64,000 bases of DNA from Paracoccaceae bacterium (GCA_024742705.1 JANSXZ010000005.1:1-64000); one strand, 5' to 3'. Positions 50,679 to 61,214 are shown, counted from the first letter of the stretch. Notes: generated from the letters alone by a model not told the origin. Numbers and translations are program-made.

Positions 50679-52952
50679 ATGTCCGACACACCCTCACTGC
50701 GTCAGGCCGCGCTGGCCTATCACGCACATCCGAAGCCGGGCAAACTGGAGATCCGGGCCACCAAGCCGATGGCCAATGGCCGCGACCTGGCGCTTGCCTA
50801 TTCGCCGGGCGTCGCCGAGGCCTGTCTGGAAATCCGCGCCGATCCGACGCAGGCCGCGCAATACACGGCACGCGGCAATCTGGTGGCGGTGGTTTCAAAC
50901 GGCACCGCCGTTCTGGGGCTGGGCAACATCGGCGCGCTGGCATCCAAGCCGGTGATGGAAGGCAAGGCGGTTCTGTTCAAGAAGTTCGCCAACATCGACT
51001 GTTTCGACATCGAGGTGAACGAAACCGATCCCGAAAAACTGGCCGATATCGTCTGCGCGCTCGAGCCGACCTTCGGCGCCATCAACCTTGAGGACATCAA
51101 GGCCCCCGATTGCTTCATCGTCGAAAAGCTGTGCCGCGAGCGCATGAACATCCCGGTGTTTCACGACGATCAGCACGGCACGGCGATCGTTGTCGGCGCG
51201 GCCGCGATGAACGCGCTGCATGTCTCGGGGCGGCGGTTCGAGGACATCAAGATCGTCTCGACCGGCGGGGGCGCGGCGGGCATCGCCTGCCTGAACATGT
51301 TGCTCAAACTGGGGGTGCGGCGCGAAAATGTCTGGCTGTGCGACATTCACGGCCTGGTCCATGAAGGCCGGACCGAAGACATGAACCCGCAGAAGGCCGC
51401 CTATGCGCAGGCCACCGATCTGCGCCGGCTGGATCAGGTGATCGAAGGCGCCGACCTGTTCCTGGGGCTTTCGGGCCCCGATGTGCTGAAGCCCGAGATG
51501 GTCGCGCGGATGGCCCCGCAGCCGATCATCTTCGCGCTGGCCAATCCCAATCCCGAAATCACCCCCGCCGCCGCGCGCGCGGTGTCGGCCGATGCGATCA
51601 TCGCCACCGGGCGCAGCGATTTCCCAAATCAGGTCAACAACGTGCTGTGTTTTCCCTTTATCTTCCGCGGGGCGCTGGATGTGGGGGCCACGGAAATCAA
51701 CGATGCGATGCAACTGGCCTGCATCGAAGGCATCGCCGCGCTGGCACGGGCCACCACCAGCGCCGAGGCTGCCGCCGCCTATCAGGGCGAACAGATGAAT
51801 TTCGGGGCCGAGTACCTGATTCCCAAACCTTTCGATCCGCGCCTTGTGGGCGTGGTGTCGTCGGCCGTGGCGCGCGCGGCGATGGAAACCGGCGTGGCGA
51901 CCCGCCCGATCGACGACATGGAAAGCTATCGCCGCAAGCTGGACAGTTCGGTGTTCAAGTCGGCGCTGTTGATGCGGCCGGTGTTTCAGGCCGCGATGAG
52001 CGCGGCCCGCCGCATCGCATTTGCCGAAGGCGAGGACGACAGGGTGCTGCGCGCGGCGCAGGCGATGCTGGAGGAAACCACCGAAATGCCGGTTCTGATC
52101 GGCCGCCCCGAGGTGGTCGGGGCCCGCTGCGAGCGGCTGGGCCTGAAGATCAGGCCCGGATCGGACTTTGAACTGGTCAACCCCGAGAACGATCCGCGCT
52201 ATCGCGATTATTGGGAAACCTATCACGGGTTGATGGCACGGCGCGGCGTGACGCCGGACTTGGCGCGCGCGATCATGCGCACCAACACCACCGCCATCGG
52301 CGCGGTCATGGTGCATCGTGGCGATGCCGACAGCCTGATCTGCGGAACCTTCGGCCAGTACAGATGGCATCTGAACTACATCGAACAGGTGCTGTGCCAG
52401 GGCGGGCAGCCTTTGCAGGGGGCACTGAGCCTGATGATCCTGGAAGACGGGCCGCTGTTCATCGCCGATACGCATATCCGGTCGGACCCGTCGCCCGAGC
52501 AGATCGCGCAGACCGCCATCGGTGCCGCGCGCCACGTCAAACGTTTTGGACTGGCGCCCAACATCGCGTTGTGCGCGCAGTCGCAGTTCGGCAATACCGA
52601 ATGCGATACCGGCCGACGGATGCGCGCGGCGCTGGAAATCCTCGACAGCGCGCCGCGGGACTTTGTGTATGAAGGCGAGATGAACATCGACGCGGCGCTG
52701 GACCCCGAGCTGCGCCACCGGATCCTGCCGAACAACCGCATGACCGGCGCGGCCAATGTTCTGATCTTTGCCAATGCAGATGCCGCTTCGGGAGTGCGCA
52801 ACATTCTGAAGATGAAGGGCGGCGGCCTTGAGGTTGGTCCGATCCTGATGGGAATCGGCAACCGGGCGCATATCGTGACCCCGTCGATCACGGCGCGCGG
52901 GCTTTTGAACATGAGCGCCATCGCCGGCACACCGGTGGCGCAATACGGATGA
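50679..52952 (+). CDS. maeB: NADP-dependent malic enzyme (MaeB), malic plus phosphotransacetylase domains
   Basis: A 757-aa enzyme that decarboxylates malate to pyruvate and supplies NADPH. The N-terminal malic enzyme domain (1-430) has [16 protein letters not shown] near 44 and [21 protein letters not shown] near 160-180. The NAD(P) Rossmann segment [35 protein letters not shown] is near 193-227. The C-terminal part (430-757) is a phosphotransacetylase-like domain ([36 protein letters not shown]) that is regulatory in MaeB. Length is typical (about 750). A palindromic operator precedes it, and GGAG lies eight bases before the ATG. Confidence 0.95.
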   Translation: MSDTPSLRQAALAYHAHPKPGKLEIRATKPMANGRDLALAYSPGVAEACLEIRADPTQAAQYTARGNLVAVVSNGTAVLGLGNIGALASKPVMEGKAVLFKKFANIDCFDIEVNETDPEKLADIVCALEPTFGAINLEDIKAPDCFIVEKLCRERMNIPVFHDDQHGTAIVVGAAAMNALHVSGRRFEDIKIVSTGGGAAGIACLNMLLKLGVRRENVWLCDIHGLVHEGRTEDMNPQKAAYAQATDLRRLDQVIEGADLFLGLSGPDVLKPEMVARMAPQPIIFALANPNPEITPAAARAVSADAIIATGRSDFPNQVNNVLCFPFIFRGALDVGATEINDAMQLACIEGIAALARATTSAEAAAAYQGEQMNFGAEYLIPKPFDPRLVGVVSSAVARAAMETGVATRPIDDMESYRRKLDSSVFKSALLMRPVFQAAMSAARRIAFAEGEDDRVLRAAQAMLEETTEMPVLIGRPEVVGARCERLGLKIRPGSDFELVNPENDPRYRDYWETYHGLMARRGVTPDLARAIMRTNTTAIGAVMVHRGDADSLICGTFGQYRWHLNYIEQVLCQGGQPLQGALSLMILEDGPLFIADTHIRSDPSPEQIAQTAIGAARHVKRFGLAPNIALCAQSQFGNTECDTGRRMRAALEILDSAPRDFVYEGEMNIDAALDPELRHRILPNNRMTGAANVLIFANADAASGVRNILKMKGGGLEVGPILMGIGNRAHIVTPSITARGLLNMSAIAGTPVAQYG

Positions 52953-52959
52953 GGCGGGA

Positions 52960-53022
52960 GGGGGCTCTGCCCCCGGCCCCCTTGCGGGTGCCGCCCCCGG
53001 AGTATTTGGCGAACAATGAAGG
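52960..53022. terminator. Hairpin terminator plus roseobacter-type repeat after maeB
   Basis: GGGGGC (52960-52965) and GCCCCC (52969-52974) form a tight 3-base-loop hairpin eight bases after the maeB stop. It is followed by GCCCCCGGAGTATTTGGC (52993-53010) and GAACAATGAAGG, the inverse orientation of the AT-core element found at 27885 and 42173. Confidence 0.6.
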
Positions 53023-53125
53023 TGGCGGCGCGGCAGCGGCAATCTGGCGCTGGTTGCAGGCTTGCACCCCGGGCGTCGCGCGCGCAAAAGATGGTGTAAC
53101 GCAAGACTGACAGGAGGAGTGTGCG

Positions 53126-55018
53126 ATGGGCTATGCAGAGGTTTACGCGGACTGGCTGGCGGACCCCGAGCGGTTCTGGATGGAAGCGGCGCGGGCCATC
53201 GATTGGGTAAAGCCGCCGAGCCGTGCCCTGGAAGACAGCCGCGCGCCGTTGTTCGAGTGGTTTACCGACGCCCAGGTCAACACCTGTTATAATGCTGTCG
53301 ACCGACATGTCGTGGCCGGCAACGGCGAACGGACGGCCATCATCCATGACAGCCCGATCACCGGGCGCAAGGCGAAGATCAGCTATGCCGAATTGCAGGC
53401 AAAGGTGGCGGGCCTGGCGGGGGCATTGCGCGACAAGGGCGTCGCGGTGGGCGATCGGGTGATCATCTATATGCCGATGGTGCCTGAGGCCCTGGTGGCG
53501 ATGCTGGCCTGCGCGCGGCTGGGCGCTGTTCATTCGGTGGTGTTTGGCGGATTTTCGGCCAGCGAACTGGCCGTGCGGATCGACGATTGCGCGCCCAAGG
53601 CGATCATCGCGGCCTCGTGCGGACTGGAGCCCGGGCGGGTGGTGAAATACAAGCCGCTGCTGGACGGGGCCATCGAGATGGCGCAGGCAAAGCCCGACTT
53701 CTGCATCATTCTGCAACGCGAGGAAGAAACCGCGACACTGATCGCCGGGCGCGACCATGACTGGAATGCGGTGCAGGAGGGTGCCGAACCGGCGGGTTGT
53801 GTGCCGGTTTCGGGCGATCATCCGGCCTATATCCTCTATACGTCGGGCACCACCGGCGCGCCCAAGGGCGTAGTGCGGCCCACAGCAGGCCACCTTGTGG
53901 CGCTGAACTGGACGATGAAGAACATCTATGGTGTTGCGCCGGGAGAGGTGTTCTGGGCCGCGTCGGATGTCGGGTGGGTCGTGGGGCACAGCTATATCTG
54001 CTATGGCCCGCTGATCCACGGCAACACCACCATCGTCTTCGAGGGCAAACCGGTCGGCACGCCGGATGCGGGAACGTTCTGGCGCGTGATTTCAGAGCAC
54101 AAGGTGGCCGCCTTCTTCACCGCGCCGACGGCCATTCGCGCGGTCAAGCGCGAGGATCCCAAGGGCGCGTTCCTGGCGCCCTACGATATCTCGTGCCTGC
54201 GCACGCTGTTCCTGGCCGGCGAACGCGCCGATCCCGACACCATCGAATGGGCGCAGAACCTTTTGCAGAAGCCGGTGATAGACCATTGGTGGCAGACCGA
54301 AACCGGATGGACGATTGCCGGCAACCCGGTGGGAATCGAGGCTTTGCCGGTCAAGATCGGGTCGCCTTCGGTGGCCATGCCCGGATATGACGTGCAGATC
54401 CTCGACGAGGGCGGGCATCCTGTTGCGCCGGGCACGCTGGGCGCCATTGCCGTGAAGCTGCCGCTGCCGCCGGGCACTCTGCCCACCCTGTGGAATGCGC
54501 AGGAGCGTTATGTCAAATCCTACCTGACGACGTTCCCGGGCTATTATGAAACCGGCGATGCGGGCATGAAGGATGAGGACGGATACCTCTATATCATGGC
54601 GCGCACCGACGACGTGATCAACGTGGCCGGGCACCGTTTGTCGACCGGTGCCATGGAAGAGGTTCTGGCCGGGCATCCTGATGTGGCGGAATGTGCGGTG
54701 ATCGGTGTCAGCGACGCCCTGAAGGGCCAGATGCCCATGGGGTTCGTCTGTCTGACCAAGGGTGTGAACCGGCCCCACGCGGATATCGTGAAGGAATGTG
54801 TCGGACTGGTGCGTGAAAAGATCGGTCCTGTGGCCGCCTTCAAGCTGGCCCTGGTGGTGGATCGCCTGCCGAAGACACGGTCGGGCAAGATCCTGCGCGG
54901 GATCATGGTGAAGATCGCCGATGGCCAGCCGTTCAAGGAGCCGGCGACGATCGACGATCCGGCCATCCTGGATGAAATCCGCGACGCGATGCAGACCATA
55001 GGTTACGCCAAGGGCTGA
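53126..55018 (+). CDS. prpE: Propionyl-CoA synthetase (acetyl-CoA synthetase-like)
   Basis: A 630-aa AMP-forming ligase that activates propionate (possibly also acetate). It has the ATP P-loop YTSGTTGAPKGVVRP near 245, the adenine-binding HWWQTETGWTIAGNPVG near 388-404 and the C-terminal hinge GDAGMKDEDGYLYIMARTDDVINVAGHRLSTGAMEEV near 478-514. The catalytic Lys lies in TRSGKILRG near 590. Length matches PrpE (about 630) rather than Acs (about 650). The ribosome site AGGAGGAG lies directly upstream of the start. It is separated from maeB by a repeat, so likely an independent transcript. Confidence 0.9.
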   Translation: MGYAEVYADWLADPERFWMEAARAIDWVKPPSRALEDSRAPLFEWFTDAQVNTCYNAVDRHVVAGNGERTAIIHDSPITGRKAKISYAELQAKVAGLAGALRDKGVAVGDRVIIYMPMVPEALVAMLACARLGAVHSVVFGGFSASELAVRIDDCAPKAIIAASCGLEPGRVVKYKPLLDGAIEMAQAKPDFCIILQREEETATLIAGRDHDWNAVQEGAEPAGCVPVSGDHPAYILYTSGTTGAPKGVVRPTAGHLVALNWTMKNIYGVAPGEVFWAASDVGWVVGHSYICYGPLIHGNTTIVFEGKPVGTPDAGTFWRVISEHKVAAFFTAPTAIRAVKREDPKGAFLAPYDISCLRTLFLAGERADPDTIEWAQNLLQKPVIDHWWQTETGWTIAGNPVGIEALPVKIGSPSVAMPGYDVQILDEGGHPVAPGTLGAIAVKLPLPPGTLPTLWNAQERYVKSYLTTFPGYYETGDAGMKDEDGYLYIMARTDDVINVAGHRLSTGAMEEVLAGHPDVAECAVIGVSDALKGQMPMGFVCLTKGVNRPHADIVKECVGLVREKIGPVAAFKLALVVDRLPKTRSGKILRGIMVKIADGQPFKEPATIDDPAILDEIRDAMQTIGYAKG

Positions 55019-55081
55019 CGCAGGCGCTGGCGCCTCTTGCCCGCCGCGCGCCTTTCGGAGGCGCGCGGCGGGCTTGCGCGG

Positions 55082-56641
55082 TCAGGCGATCTGCCGCGCG
55101 TGGCCTTCCCAGAACGGTTTGCGCAATTCGGTCTTCAGCACCTTGTTGGCCCCGGACAGCGGAAACGGGTCGCTGCGGAAACTGAAGCTGCGCGGGCATT
55201 TGTAGCCGGCGATCAGACTGTGGCAATGCGCCGACAGATCCTCGGCGGTGGCTTCGGCGCCGGGGGCCAGGATCACAATGGCATGCACCTCCTCGCCCCA
55301 TTTTTCCGAAGGTATGCCGATGACGGCGCTGGTGGCGACGGCCGGATGCTGCGACAGCGCGTTCTCGACTTCGGTAGAGTAAACGTTTTCGCCGCCCGAT
55401 ACGATCATGTCCTTCACCCGATCCATCAGGAAAATGAAGCCGTCTTCGTCCATATAGCCCGCGTCGCCCGTGTGAAGCCAACCTTCGCGGATGGTTTCGG
55501 CGGTGGCTTCGGGTTTGTTCCAGTATCCCAGCATGCAGATCGGGCCCCGGACGGCGATTTCGCCGATCCCGCCGCGCGGCACCTCGTGGCCGGCTTCGTC
55601 GACGACCCGGATCTCGCAGACGCGGGTGGGCCGGCCGGCGGCGCGCAGCTTGCCCGATTTCGGCCCGGCAAGCGCATGGTATTCGGGCGACAGGATGGTT
55701 GCGACGGGGCTGAGTTCGGTCTGGCCGAAAGCCTGAAGAAACTGCACATCGGGGAAGGCATCGAAGGCCCGTCGCAACACCCGATCCGTGATCGGCGAGG
55801 CGCCATAGGCGATCATGCGCAGCGAACTGCAATCGGTGGTGGCGAGATCCGGGCTTTCGAGAACCATCTGGATCATCACCGGCACCAGCAACACATGCGA
55901 GGGGCGATGGCGGGCGATGGCGGCAAGCGTGGCGGCCGGCGTAAACGCCGGAATGATCACATGCGTGCCCATCACCACCGTGACGGCCGTGAACCACAAC
56001 AGATCGGCAATGTGAAACATCGGCGCGGCGTGCAGGTAGACAGACCCGTCGTGCAACGCCAGTTCGGACACGTTGGACATGGCGCTGACGTAGAAATTGG
56101 TGTGGCTCAGCATCACGCCCTTGGGAAACCCGGTGGTGCCGCCGGTGTAGAAGATCCCGGCCAGATCATCGTCTCCGCGCCCCGCATCGGCGACCGGTTC
56201 GGCGGCGGCCAGGATGGTTTCATAGTTCAACATGCCTTCGGGCGTTTCGCCGTCGCCGCAATAGATCACCGTCGCGACACCCGGCGCCGCGGCGCGGATC
56301 GCCGGCGCAGCGGCCGCGAAACTTTCATCGACCAGAAGGATTTCGGCCCCTGCGTCGTTCAGCGCATAGGCACATTCCGGCACCGCCCAGCGGATGTTCA
56401 TGGGCATCATCGCACCGCCGCCCCAGACGGTAGCGTAGAAGTATTCCAGAAACCGGTCGGAGTTCAGCGACAAGAGCGCAACTCGGTCGCCTGGCTTCAT
56501 GCCCAGCGCCTGAAGTGCCCCCGCCAGGCGCGCGACCCGGTCCAGCACCTGCGACCAACTGTGCCTGCGCGCGCCGCAGATGGTGGCGATGCCATCGGGG
56601 TTGATCTGCGCCGCGCGCCGGAGAATCGAAGAAATCTGCAT
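55082..56641 (-). CDS. Acyl-CoA synthetase (AMP-dependent)
   Basis: A 519-aa adenylate-forming ligase of the fatty-acid or aromatic acid CoA ligase group. P-loop YTGGTTGFPKGVMLSH is near 163-178 (the second residue is Gly rather than Ser). The adenine motif FLQAFGQTELSP is near 299-310. Hinge block HTGDAGYMDEDGFIFLMDRVKDMIVSGGENVYSTEVE is near 395-432, and the closing Lys lies in GANKVLKTELRKPFW near 498. The start at 56641 has GGGAGG nine bases upstream. It follows the amidase by 59 bp on the same strand. An amidase releasing an acid for CoA activation is a natural pair, but the acid is unknown. Confidence 0.88.
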   Translation of the reverse strand: MQISSILRRAAQINPDGIATICGARRHSWSQVLDRVARLAGALQALGMKPGDRVALLSLNSDRFLEYFYATVWGGGAMMPMNIRWAVPECAYALNDAGAEILLVDESFAAAAPAIRAAAPGVATVIYCGDGETPEGMLNYETILAAAEPVADAGRGDDDLAGIFYTGGTTGFPKGVMLSHTNFYVSAMSNVSELALHDGSVYLHAAPMFHIADLLWFTAVTVVMGTHVIIPAFTPAATLAAIARHRPSHVLLVPVMIQMVLESPDLATTDCSSLRMIAYGASPITDRVLRRAFDAFPDVQFLQAFGQTELSPVATILSPEYHALAGPKSGKLRAAGRPTRVCEIRVVDEAGHEVPRGGIGEIAVRGPICMLGYWNKPEATAETIREGWLHTGDAGYMDEDGFIFLMDRVKDMIVSGGENVYSTEVENALSQHPAVATSAVIGIPSEKWGEEVHAIVILAPGAEATAEDLSAHCHSLIAGYKCPRSFSFRSDPFPLSGANKVLKTELRKPFWEGHARQIA

Positions 56642-56700
56642 GGTGTCGGCACCTCCCTGCCGGTTGACTGCGGCAGGGTGGGTCAATCGTTGCGCCGCTG

Positions 56701-58137
56701 TCAATGGCCGGCCATGCGCTCCCACAGCGGTACCGACATCCGGCCCACACGGGTTTCGATCGCGGCCAGTGCATCGGTCACCAGATCCTCGCGCCACCGG
56801 CGGCCGATGATCTGCACGTTGATCGGTTGCGGGCCCTGCGGCAGATCCGCAAGCCGCGCGGGCACGCTGCCCGCGGGCAGACCGACGTAGTTCATCGAAT
56901 ACGACCAGATCGCCGCGCCCAGCGCCTCGCGCACGCCTTCGGCACCTTCCGCGTCGCGGTTGGGGCGGAAGAACGGCTGCGGCAGGAACGGCGAAAGCAC
57001 CAGCGGGAAGGCATCCAGAAACAGCGACCATTGCCGCGCGTAGTGGCTGCGCTGGGCCATCATGCGGATCAGGTCGTCGCCCTCATAGGGCGGAAACTGG
57101 CGGAAGTATTCCGCGAAGATCGCGCGCAGTGTCGGTGATCCCATTTCACCGATGGTTTCGGCCATCAGCGATTTCACCTCGCCCATCAGCGCGCGATAGC
57201 CGCAAATCCCGGTTTCCTCGATCAGCGGCGGGTCGATCTCTTCGATGACATAGCCGGCATCGGCCAGCGCGTCGCGCGCCGTGGTCAATGCGGCATCGAC
57301 CTCGGGGTGCAGATCGAAGCCGAAGGTCGACCGGGAGAACGCCACCTTTACCGGCCCGTCCAGAGGCGCGCCGCGCCAGGGCAACGGAACGTGGAAGGGA
57401 TCGCGCGGATCGGGTCTGATGACCACCGGCATCGCCAGATGCAGATCCGCGGCCGAGCGGGTGATCAGCCCCTGCACCGACATGGATTGCGCCAGCATCC
57501 CGCGTTCGGTCTCGCCCTGCGACGGGTTCCATGCGGGCACGCGGCCGATCCCCGGCTTGACCGTGACAGCGCCGTTGGCGGCCGCCGGAAACCGCAGCGA
57601 TCCGCCGATGTCATTGCCATGCGCAAGCGCTCCTATGCCGGCCATCACCGCCGATCCGGCCCCGCCCGACGATCCGCCGGCGGATACATGGCGCCCCCAT
57701 GGATTGTGGGTGCGCCCATGCAGCGGATTGTCGGTATCCGCGCGAAACGACATTTCCGGCGTGTTCGTGCGCCCGATCACCACGGCGCCGGCGTTCAGCA
57801 GGTTGCGCACCAGGGGCGCATCGTCGGTGGCGATCAGATCCTTCAGCGCGGTCAGACCGTTGGTCGTGGCGGCGCCGACCTGATCGACGTTCACCTTGAT
57901 CGTCGCCGTCACCCCGTGCAGCGGGCCGGGAGGGGCGCCCGCCGCGCGCGCCTTGTCGAGCGCGTCAGCCCGTTCCAGCGCCGCATCCGCCAGACTGGCC
58001 ACAACCGCGTTCAGACCGGGATTGACGGCGTCCATCCGTGCCAGCGCCGACCGGGTAACCTCGGCACAGCTGACCTCGCCGTTCTGTGTCATCCGCACGA
58101 TGTCCGCGGCATCGAGCCGCCAGAGTTCTTCTGTCAT
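56701..58137 (-). CDS. Amidase (amidase-signature family)
   Basis: A 478-aa serine hydrolase of the AS family. The Ser-cisSer-Lys triad is visible as Lys in ATIKVNVDQ near 84, cis-Ser in GGSSGGAGSAVMAG near 155 and the nucleophile Ser in HGNDIGGSLRFPAAANGAVTVKP near 173-195. The full fold is present. Specificity is not predictable; relatives include indole-3-acetamide hydrolase, aryl amidases and peptide amidases. Upstream lies a 433-bp region with a CRP-like palindrome. Downstream is the acyl-CoA ligase, probably in the same operon. Confidence 0.9.
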   Translation of the reverse strand: MTEELWRLDAADIVRMTQNGEVSCAEVTRSALARMDAVNPGLNAVVASLADAALERADALDKARAAGAPPGPLHGVTATIKVNVDQVGAATTNGLTALKDLIATDDAPLVRNLLNAGAVVIGRTNTPEMSFRADTDNPLHGRTHNPWGRHVSAGGSSGGAGSAVMAGIGALAHGNDIGGSLRFPAAANGAVTVKPGIGRVPAWNPSQGETERGMLAQSMSVQGLITRSAADLHLAMPVVIRPDPRDPFHVPLPWRGAPLDGPVKVAFSRSTFGFDLHPEVDAALTTARDALADAGYVIEEIDPPLIEETGICGYRALMGEVKSLMAETIGEMGSPTLRAIFAEYFRQFPPYEGDDLIRMMAQRSHYARQWSLFLDAFPLVLSPFLPQPFFRPNRDAEGAEGVREALGAAIWSYSMNYVGLPAGSVPARLADLPQGPQPINVQIIGRRWREDLVTDALAAIETRVGRMSVPLWERMAGH

Positions 58138-58570
58138 GGTGTCCCTTTCCTGATCTGCGCAAACCTAAGCGGGCAGACCCGCAATTGCCAAGCCATATGC
58201 GCGGCGCGAGCACGCCGCGCGCGGGTGATCCTGTGGAGAAGCCCGCCGCGCGCGCGTCGCATGGCGCAGGCCGGGCGCGGTTTGGGGCCACGCCCGGCAC
58301 TGCGAAAGTCAGATCCGCCACCGGTGACCACTCCACCGGTTGGGAGTGGCGGGATCTGCCTCTCGATCCTCGCGTCGCTCCGGGACAAGGAGCATCGGCA
58401 AGGGCGATCAGGACGAACGCAGGGGATAATCGGGGGGTAGCCCGGGGATGAAAAGGTGCGTTTGAGCCGTCCTGATAAGATCACATTAACCAGGGTGCGC
58501 GCGGCGCTATGTGAACCAGTTCACACAAGTCCGCAAAAACATGCCGCAGATGCAAAAAACCCTGCGCGGA
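58138..58570. other. Long intergenic region between amidase and nadK
   Basis: A 433-bp stretch with no credible gene. It holds a hairpin, CCACTCC (58328-58334) with GGAGTGG (58343-58349), which may end a short transcript, and a perfect TGTGA-N6-TCACA palindrome at 58510-58525. A short unannotated RNA is possible; nothing further is visible. Confidence 0.4.
58510..58525. promoter_or_regulatory. CRP/FNR-like palindrome TGTGA-N6-TCACA
   Basis: TGTGAAC and GTTCACA arms with a two-base spacer at 58510-58525 match the consensus for E. coli CRP exactly. It is 45 bases from the nadK stop and about 370 bases upstream of the amidase start on the minus strand. An AT-rich tract follows. Whether this organism has a CRP binding this sequence is unknown. 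Confidence 0.45.
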
Positions 58571-59338
58571 TCAGGTGAATTGTTCCGAGATCAGCCGCTC
58601 TTCCAGGCCGTGGCCCGGATCGAACAGGATTCGGTGCCCGATCTTCGGTTCGGACCTGATTTCAACCCAGTGAATATTGGCGAAAGCATGCGAATCGCCC
58701 TCTGCCATGACCGGGCGCCTTTCGGGATCGACCACGTCAAAGCGCACGCGGGCGGTCTTGGGCAGCAGCGCGCCCCGCCAGCGGCGCGGGCGGAACGCCG
58801 CCACCGCCGTCAGCGCCAGAACGTCCGCCCCGATCGGCAGAATCGGGCCGTGCGCGGAATAGTTATAGGCGGTCGACCCCGCCGGAGTGGCAACCAGCGC
58901 GCCATCGCAGACCAGTTCCTCCATCCGCAGCCGTCCATCGACCGTGATCCGCAGCTTGGCCGCCTGCGGCCCGGCCCGCAGCAACGACACTTCGTTGATG
59001 GCCAGCGCCGCGTGCATCCGGCCCTCGTGATCCATCGCCTGCATCGCCAGCGGGTTGATCACCTCCTCATGCGCCACGCTCAGCCTGTCGACCAGATCGC
59101 TTTCGGAATAGGCGTTCATCAGAAAACCAATGGTGCCCCGGTTCATGCCATAAACCGGCGCGGGCAGCCCTTGGGTTCCGTGCAGCGTCTGCAACATGAA
59201 CCCGTCGCCGCCCAGCGCGACGATCACATCGGCGGCTTCGGGCGCGGCATTGCCGTAGCGCCCGATCAGAACCGCGCGCGCGGTCTGCGCCAGAGGCGCC
59301 GGGCTGGCCAGAAACGCGATCTTCATATCCTGGGTCAT
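58571..59338 (-). CDS. nadK: NAD kinase
   Basis: A 255-aa cytosolic enzyme phosphorylating NAD to NADP. The GGDG motif is in [17 protein letters not shown] near 38-54. The second motif is [19 protein letters not shown] near 150-168, and [15 protein letters not shown] near 110 fits. Length is typical of alphaproteobacterial NadK (about 250). In-frame ATGs exist at 59338 and 59326; the first is chosen because GGAAACCC lies just upstream, but this is weak. It is divergent from glyA, with which it shares a 165-bp region. Confidence 0.94.
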   Translation of the reverse strand: MTQDMKIAFLASPAPLAQTARAVLIGRYGNAAPEAADVIVALGGDGFMLQTLHGTQGLPAPVYGMNRGTIGFLMNAYSESDLVDRLSVAHEEVINPLAMQAMDHEGRMHAALAINEVSLLRAGPQAAKLRITVDGRLRMEELVCDGALVATPAGSTAYNYSAHGPILPIGADVLALTAVAAFRPRRWRGALLPKTARVRFDVVDPERRPVMAEGDSHAFANIHWVEIRSEPKIGHRILFDPGHGLEERLISEQFT

Positions 59339-59503
59339 CGGGTTTCCGGTCCTGCCACTTTGGCTTCGAAACAATCACAGTTGATCCGATCTGACCAGCC
59401 TTGCCGCGCCAAAGCCCGCTTTGGTCGTTTTATCGCCTTTTCCAAAGCTGCGGTTTCCGATAGGAAATCGTTCAAATCCACTCAGCAGGACGGAGTTACC
59501 GCC

Positions 59504-60799
59504 ATGAATGCGCCGCATCGTGACACCGGCTTTTTCACCGAAAGCCTCGCCAGCCGCGACCCCGAACTTTTCGGTTCGATCACCGACGAACTGGGGCGTC
59601 AGCGCGACGAGATCGAATTGATCGCGTCGGAAAACATCGTGTCCGCCGCCGTGATGGAGGCGCAGGGTTCGGTGATGACGAACAAATACGCCGAAGGCTA
59701 TCCCGGCCGGCGCTATTATGGCGGTTGCCAGTTCGTGGATGTGGCCGAAAACCTGGCCATCGAACGCGCCTGCAAGCTGTTCGGCTGCGAATTCGCCAAT
59801 GTGCAGCCGAATTCGGGAAGCCAGGCCAACCAGGGCGTGTTCACCGCATTGCTCAAGCCCGGCGATACGATCCTTGGCATGTCTCTGGATGCCGGCGGGC
59901 ACCTGACCCACGGCGCCGCCCCGAACCAGTCGGGCAAATGGTTCAACGCCGTTCAATACGGTGTGCGCCAGCAAGACAACCTGCTGGATTACGACCAGGT
60001 CGCCGAACTGGCCGCCACCCACAAGCCCAAGCTGATCATCGCCGGCGGATCGGCAATCCCGCGCCAGATCGATTTCGCGCGGATGCGCCAGATCGCGGAC
60101 AGCGTCGGCGCCTTCCTGCATGTGGACATGGCGCATTTCGCCGGTCTGGTCGCGGCGGGCGAGCATCCTTCGCCCTTCCCTCATGCGCATGTCGCCACCA
60201 CCACCACCCACAAGACGCTGCGCGGACCGCGCGGCGGCATGATCCTGACCAATGACGCGGCACTGGCCAAGAAATTCAATTCGGCCATCTTCCCCGGTAT
60301 CCAGGGCGGCCCGCTGATGCATGTGATCGCCGCCAAGGCGGTGGCTTTCGGCGAGGCTCTGCGCCCCGGCTTCAAGATCTATCAGCAGCAGGTGATCCGC
60401 AACGCCCAGGCGCTGAGCGATCAGTTGATCAAGGGTGGGCTGGACACGATCACCCACGGCACCGACACACATGTGGTTCTGGTGGATCTGCGGCCCAAGG
60501 GCGTGAAGGGCAATGCCACTGAAAAGGCATTGGGCCGTGCGAATATCACCTGCAACAAAAATGGTGTGCCTTTCGATCCGGAGAAACCGACCATCACATC
60601 GGGCATCCGCCTTGGATCGCCGGCGGGCACCACCCGCGGCTTCGGCGAGCCCGAGTTCCGCCAGATTGCCGACTGGATCATCGAAGTTGTCGATGGTCTG
60701 GCCGCGCACGGAGAAGACGAGAACAGCGCCGTCGAGGCCAAGGTAAAGGCCGAGGTTGCCGAGATGTGCGCGCGGTTCCCGATCTATCCCAACCTGTGA
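59504..60799 (+). CDS. glyA: Serine hydroxymethyltransferase
   Basis: A 431-aa pyridoxal-phosphate enzyme interconverting serine and glycine with tetrahydrofolate. Signature [23 protein letters not shown] near 56-78 and the Schiff-base Lys in [19 protein letters not shown] near 229-247 are clear. The ATG at 59504 has a purine-rich GGACGGAG upstream; the much longer frame starting 58511 only reads antisense to nadK. No glycine riboswitch could be recognised in the 165-bp upstream region. Followed by a hairpin-like sequence at 60808-60833. Confidence 0.96.
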   Translation: MNAPHRDTGFFTESLASRDPELFGSITDELGRQRDEIELIASENIVSAAVMEAQGSVMTNKYAEGYPGRRYYGGCQFVDVAENLAIERACKLFGCEFANVQPNSGSQANQGVFTALLKPGDTILGMSLDAGGHLTHGAAPNQSGKWFNAVQYGVRQQDNLLDYDQVAELAATHKPKLIIAGGSAIPRQIDFARMRQIADSVGAFLHVDMAHFAGLVAAGEHPSPFPHAHVATTTTHKTLRGPRGGMILTNDAALAKKFNSAIFPGIQGGPLMHVIAAKAVAFGEALRPGFKIYQQQVIRNAQALSDQLIKGGLDTITHGTDTHVVLVDLRPKGVKGNATEKALGRANITCNKNGVPFDPEKPTITSGIRLGSPAGTTRGFGEPEFRQIADWIIEVVDGLAAHGEDENSAVEAKVKAEVAEMCARFPIYPNL

Positions 60800-60807
60800 T
60801 CGGCAGA

Positions 60808-60833
60808 GCCACAGGCCCGTGAAAACCCGTGGC
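60808..60833 (+). terminator. Possible weak terminator after glyA
   Basis: GCCACAGG (60808-60815) and CCCGTGGC (60826-60833) form an imperfect 8-bp stem with one mismatch, nine bases after the glyA stop. No T-run, so the assignment is tentative. It lies close to the convergent small membrane protein stop at 60840. Confidence 0.35.
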
Positions 60834-60839
60834 GCGGAC

Positions 60840-61214
60840 CTACAGGTATCCGCGCCACACCAGCACGCCGATCAGCAAGGCGAAGACAACGATCAGGTTG
60901 AACGCGATCGCACCCAGCACACGCAGCACCGTGCCCTTGCGCCGGTCGGCCGCGTCGATGCCGCGCAGATGGGCGATCACCCGATCCGCCGCGCCGTAAA
61001 GCGCGGGATAATCCAGCGTCGGCGCCAGTTTCGGGTTGCTGGCAGTCTGCTCCGCATCGGCAAGCATCCGCAGATCGTGGCGAACAGCGCGCGGCAAACG
61101 CCGCCCCGCCCCGCGTTCCAGCCGCGCAAGATCGCGGGTCCGGGTGCCGAAACTGTCGCGCATCAGAACGGCGATCCAGTCGGTTTTCCGCGTCAGTTTG
61201 CTCAGATCAGTCAA
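60840..61214 (-). CDS. Small single-span membrane protein
   Basis: A 124-aa protein. A soluble, basic N-terminal part (SKLTRKTDWIAVLMRDSFGTRTRDLARLERGAGRRL) is followed by a Leu/Ala-rich region and one C-terminal transmembrane helix (about 100-119, VLGAIAFNLIVVFALLIGVLVWRGYL). I do not recognise a family. It looks like a conserved Rhodobacterales protein of the inner membrane with a cytosolic N-terminus. It is convergent with glyA and divergent from the hydrolase gene downstream. Confidence 0.6.
   Translation of the reverse strand: MTDLSKLTRKTDWIAVLMRDSFGTRTRDLARLERGAGRRLPRAVRHDLRMLADAEQTASNPKLAPTLDYPALYGAADRVIAHLRGIDAADRRKGTVLRVLGAIAFNLIVVFALLIGVLVWRGYL

Noticed and set aside
50895..53087. 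730-codon minus-strand open frame over maeB
   Set aside because: Antisense to a malic enzyme with all motifs. No start context, Arg/His/Gln-rich composition.
58511..59503. N-terminal extension of glyA by 331 codons
   Set aside because: It is antisense to nadK. A ribosome site and family length support the start at 59504.
59339..59503. Glycine riboswitch upstream of glyA
   Set aside because: The 165-bp divergent region with nadK is too short and has no tandem aptamer pattern that I can see.
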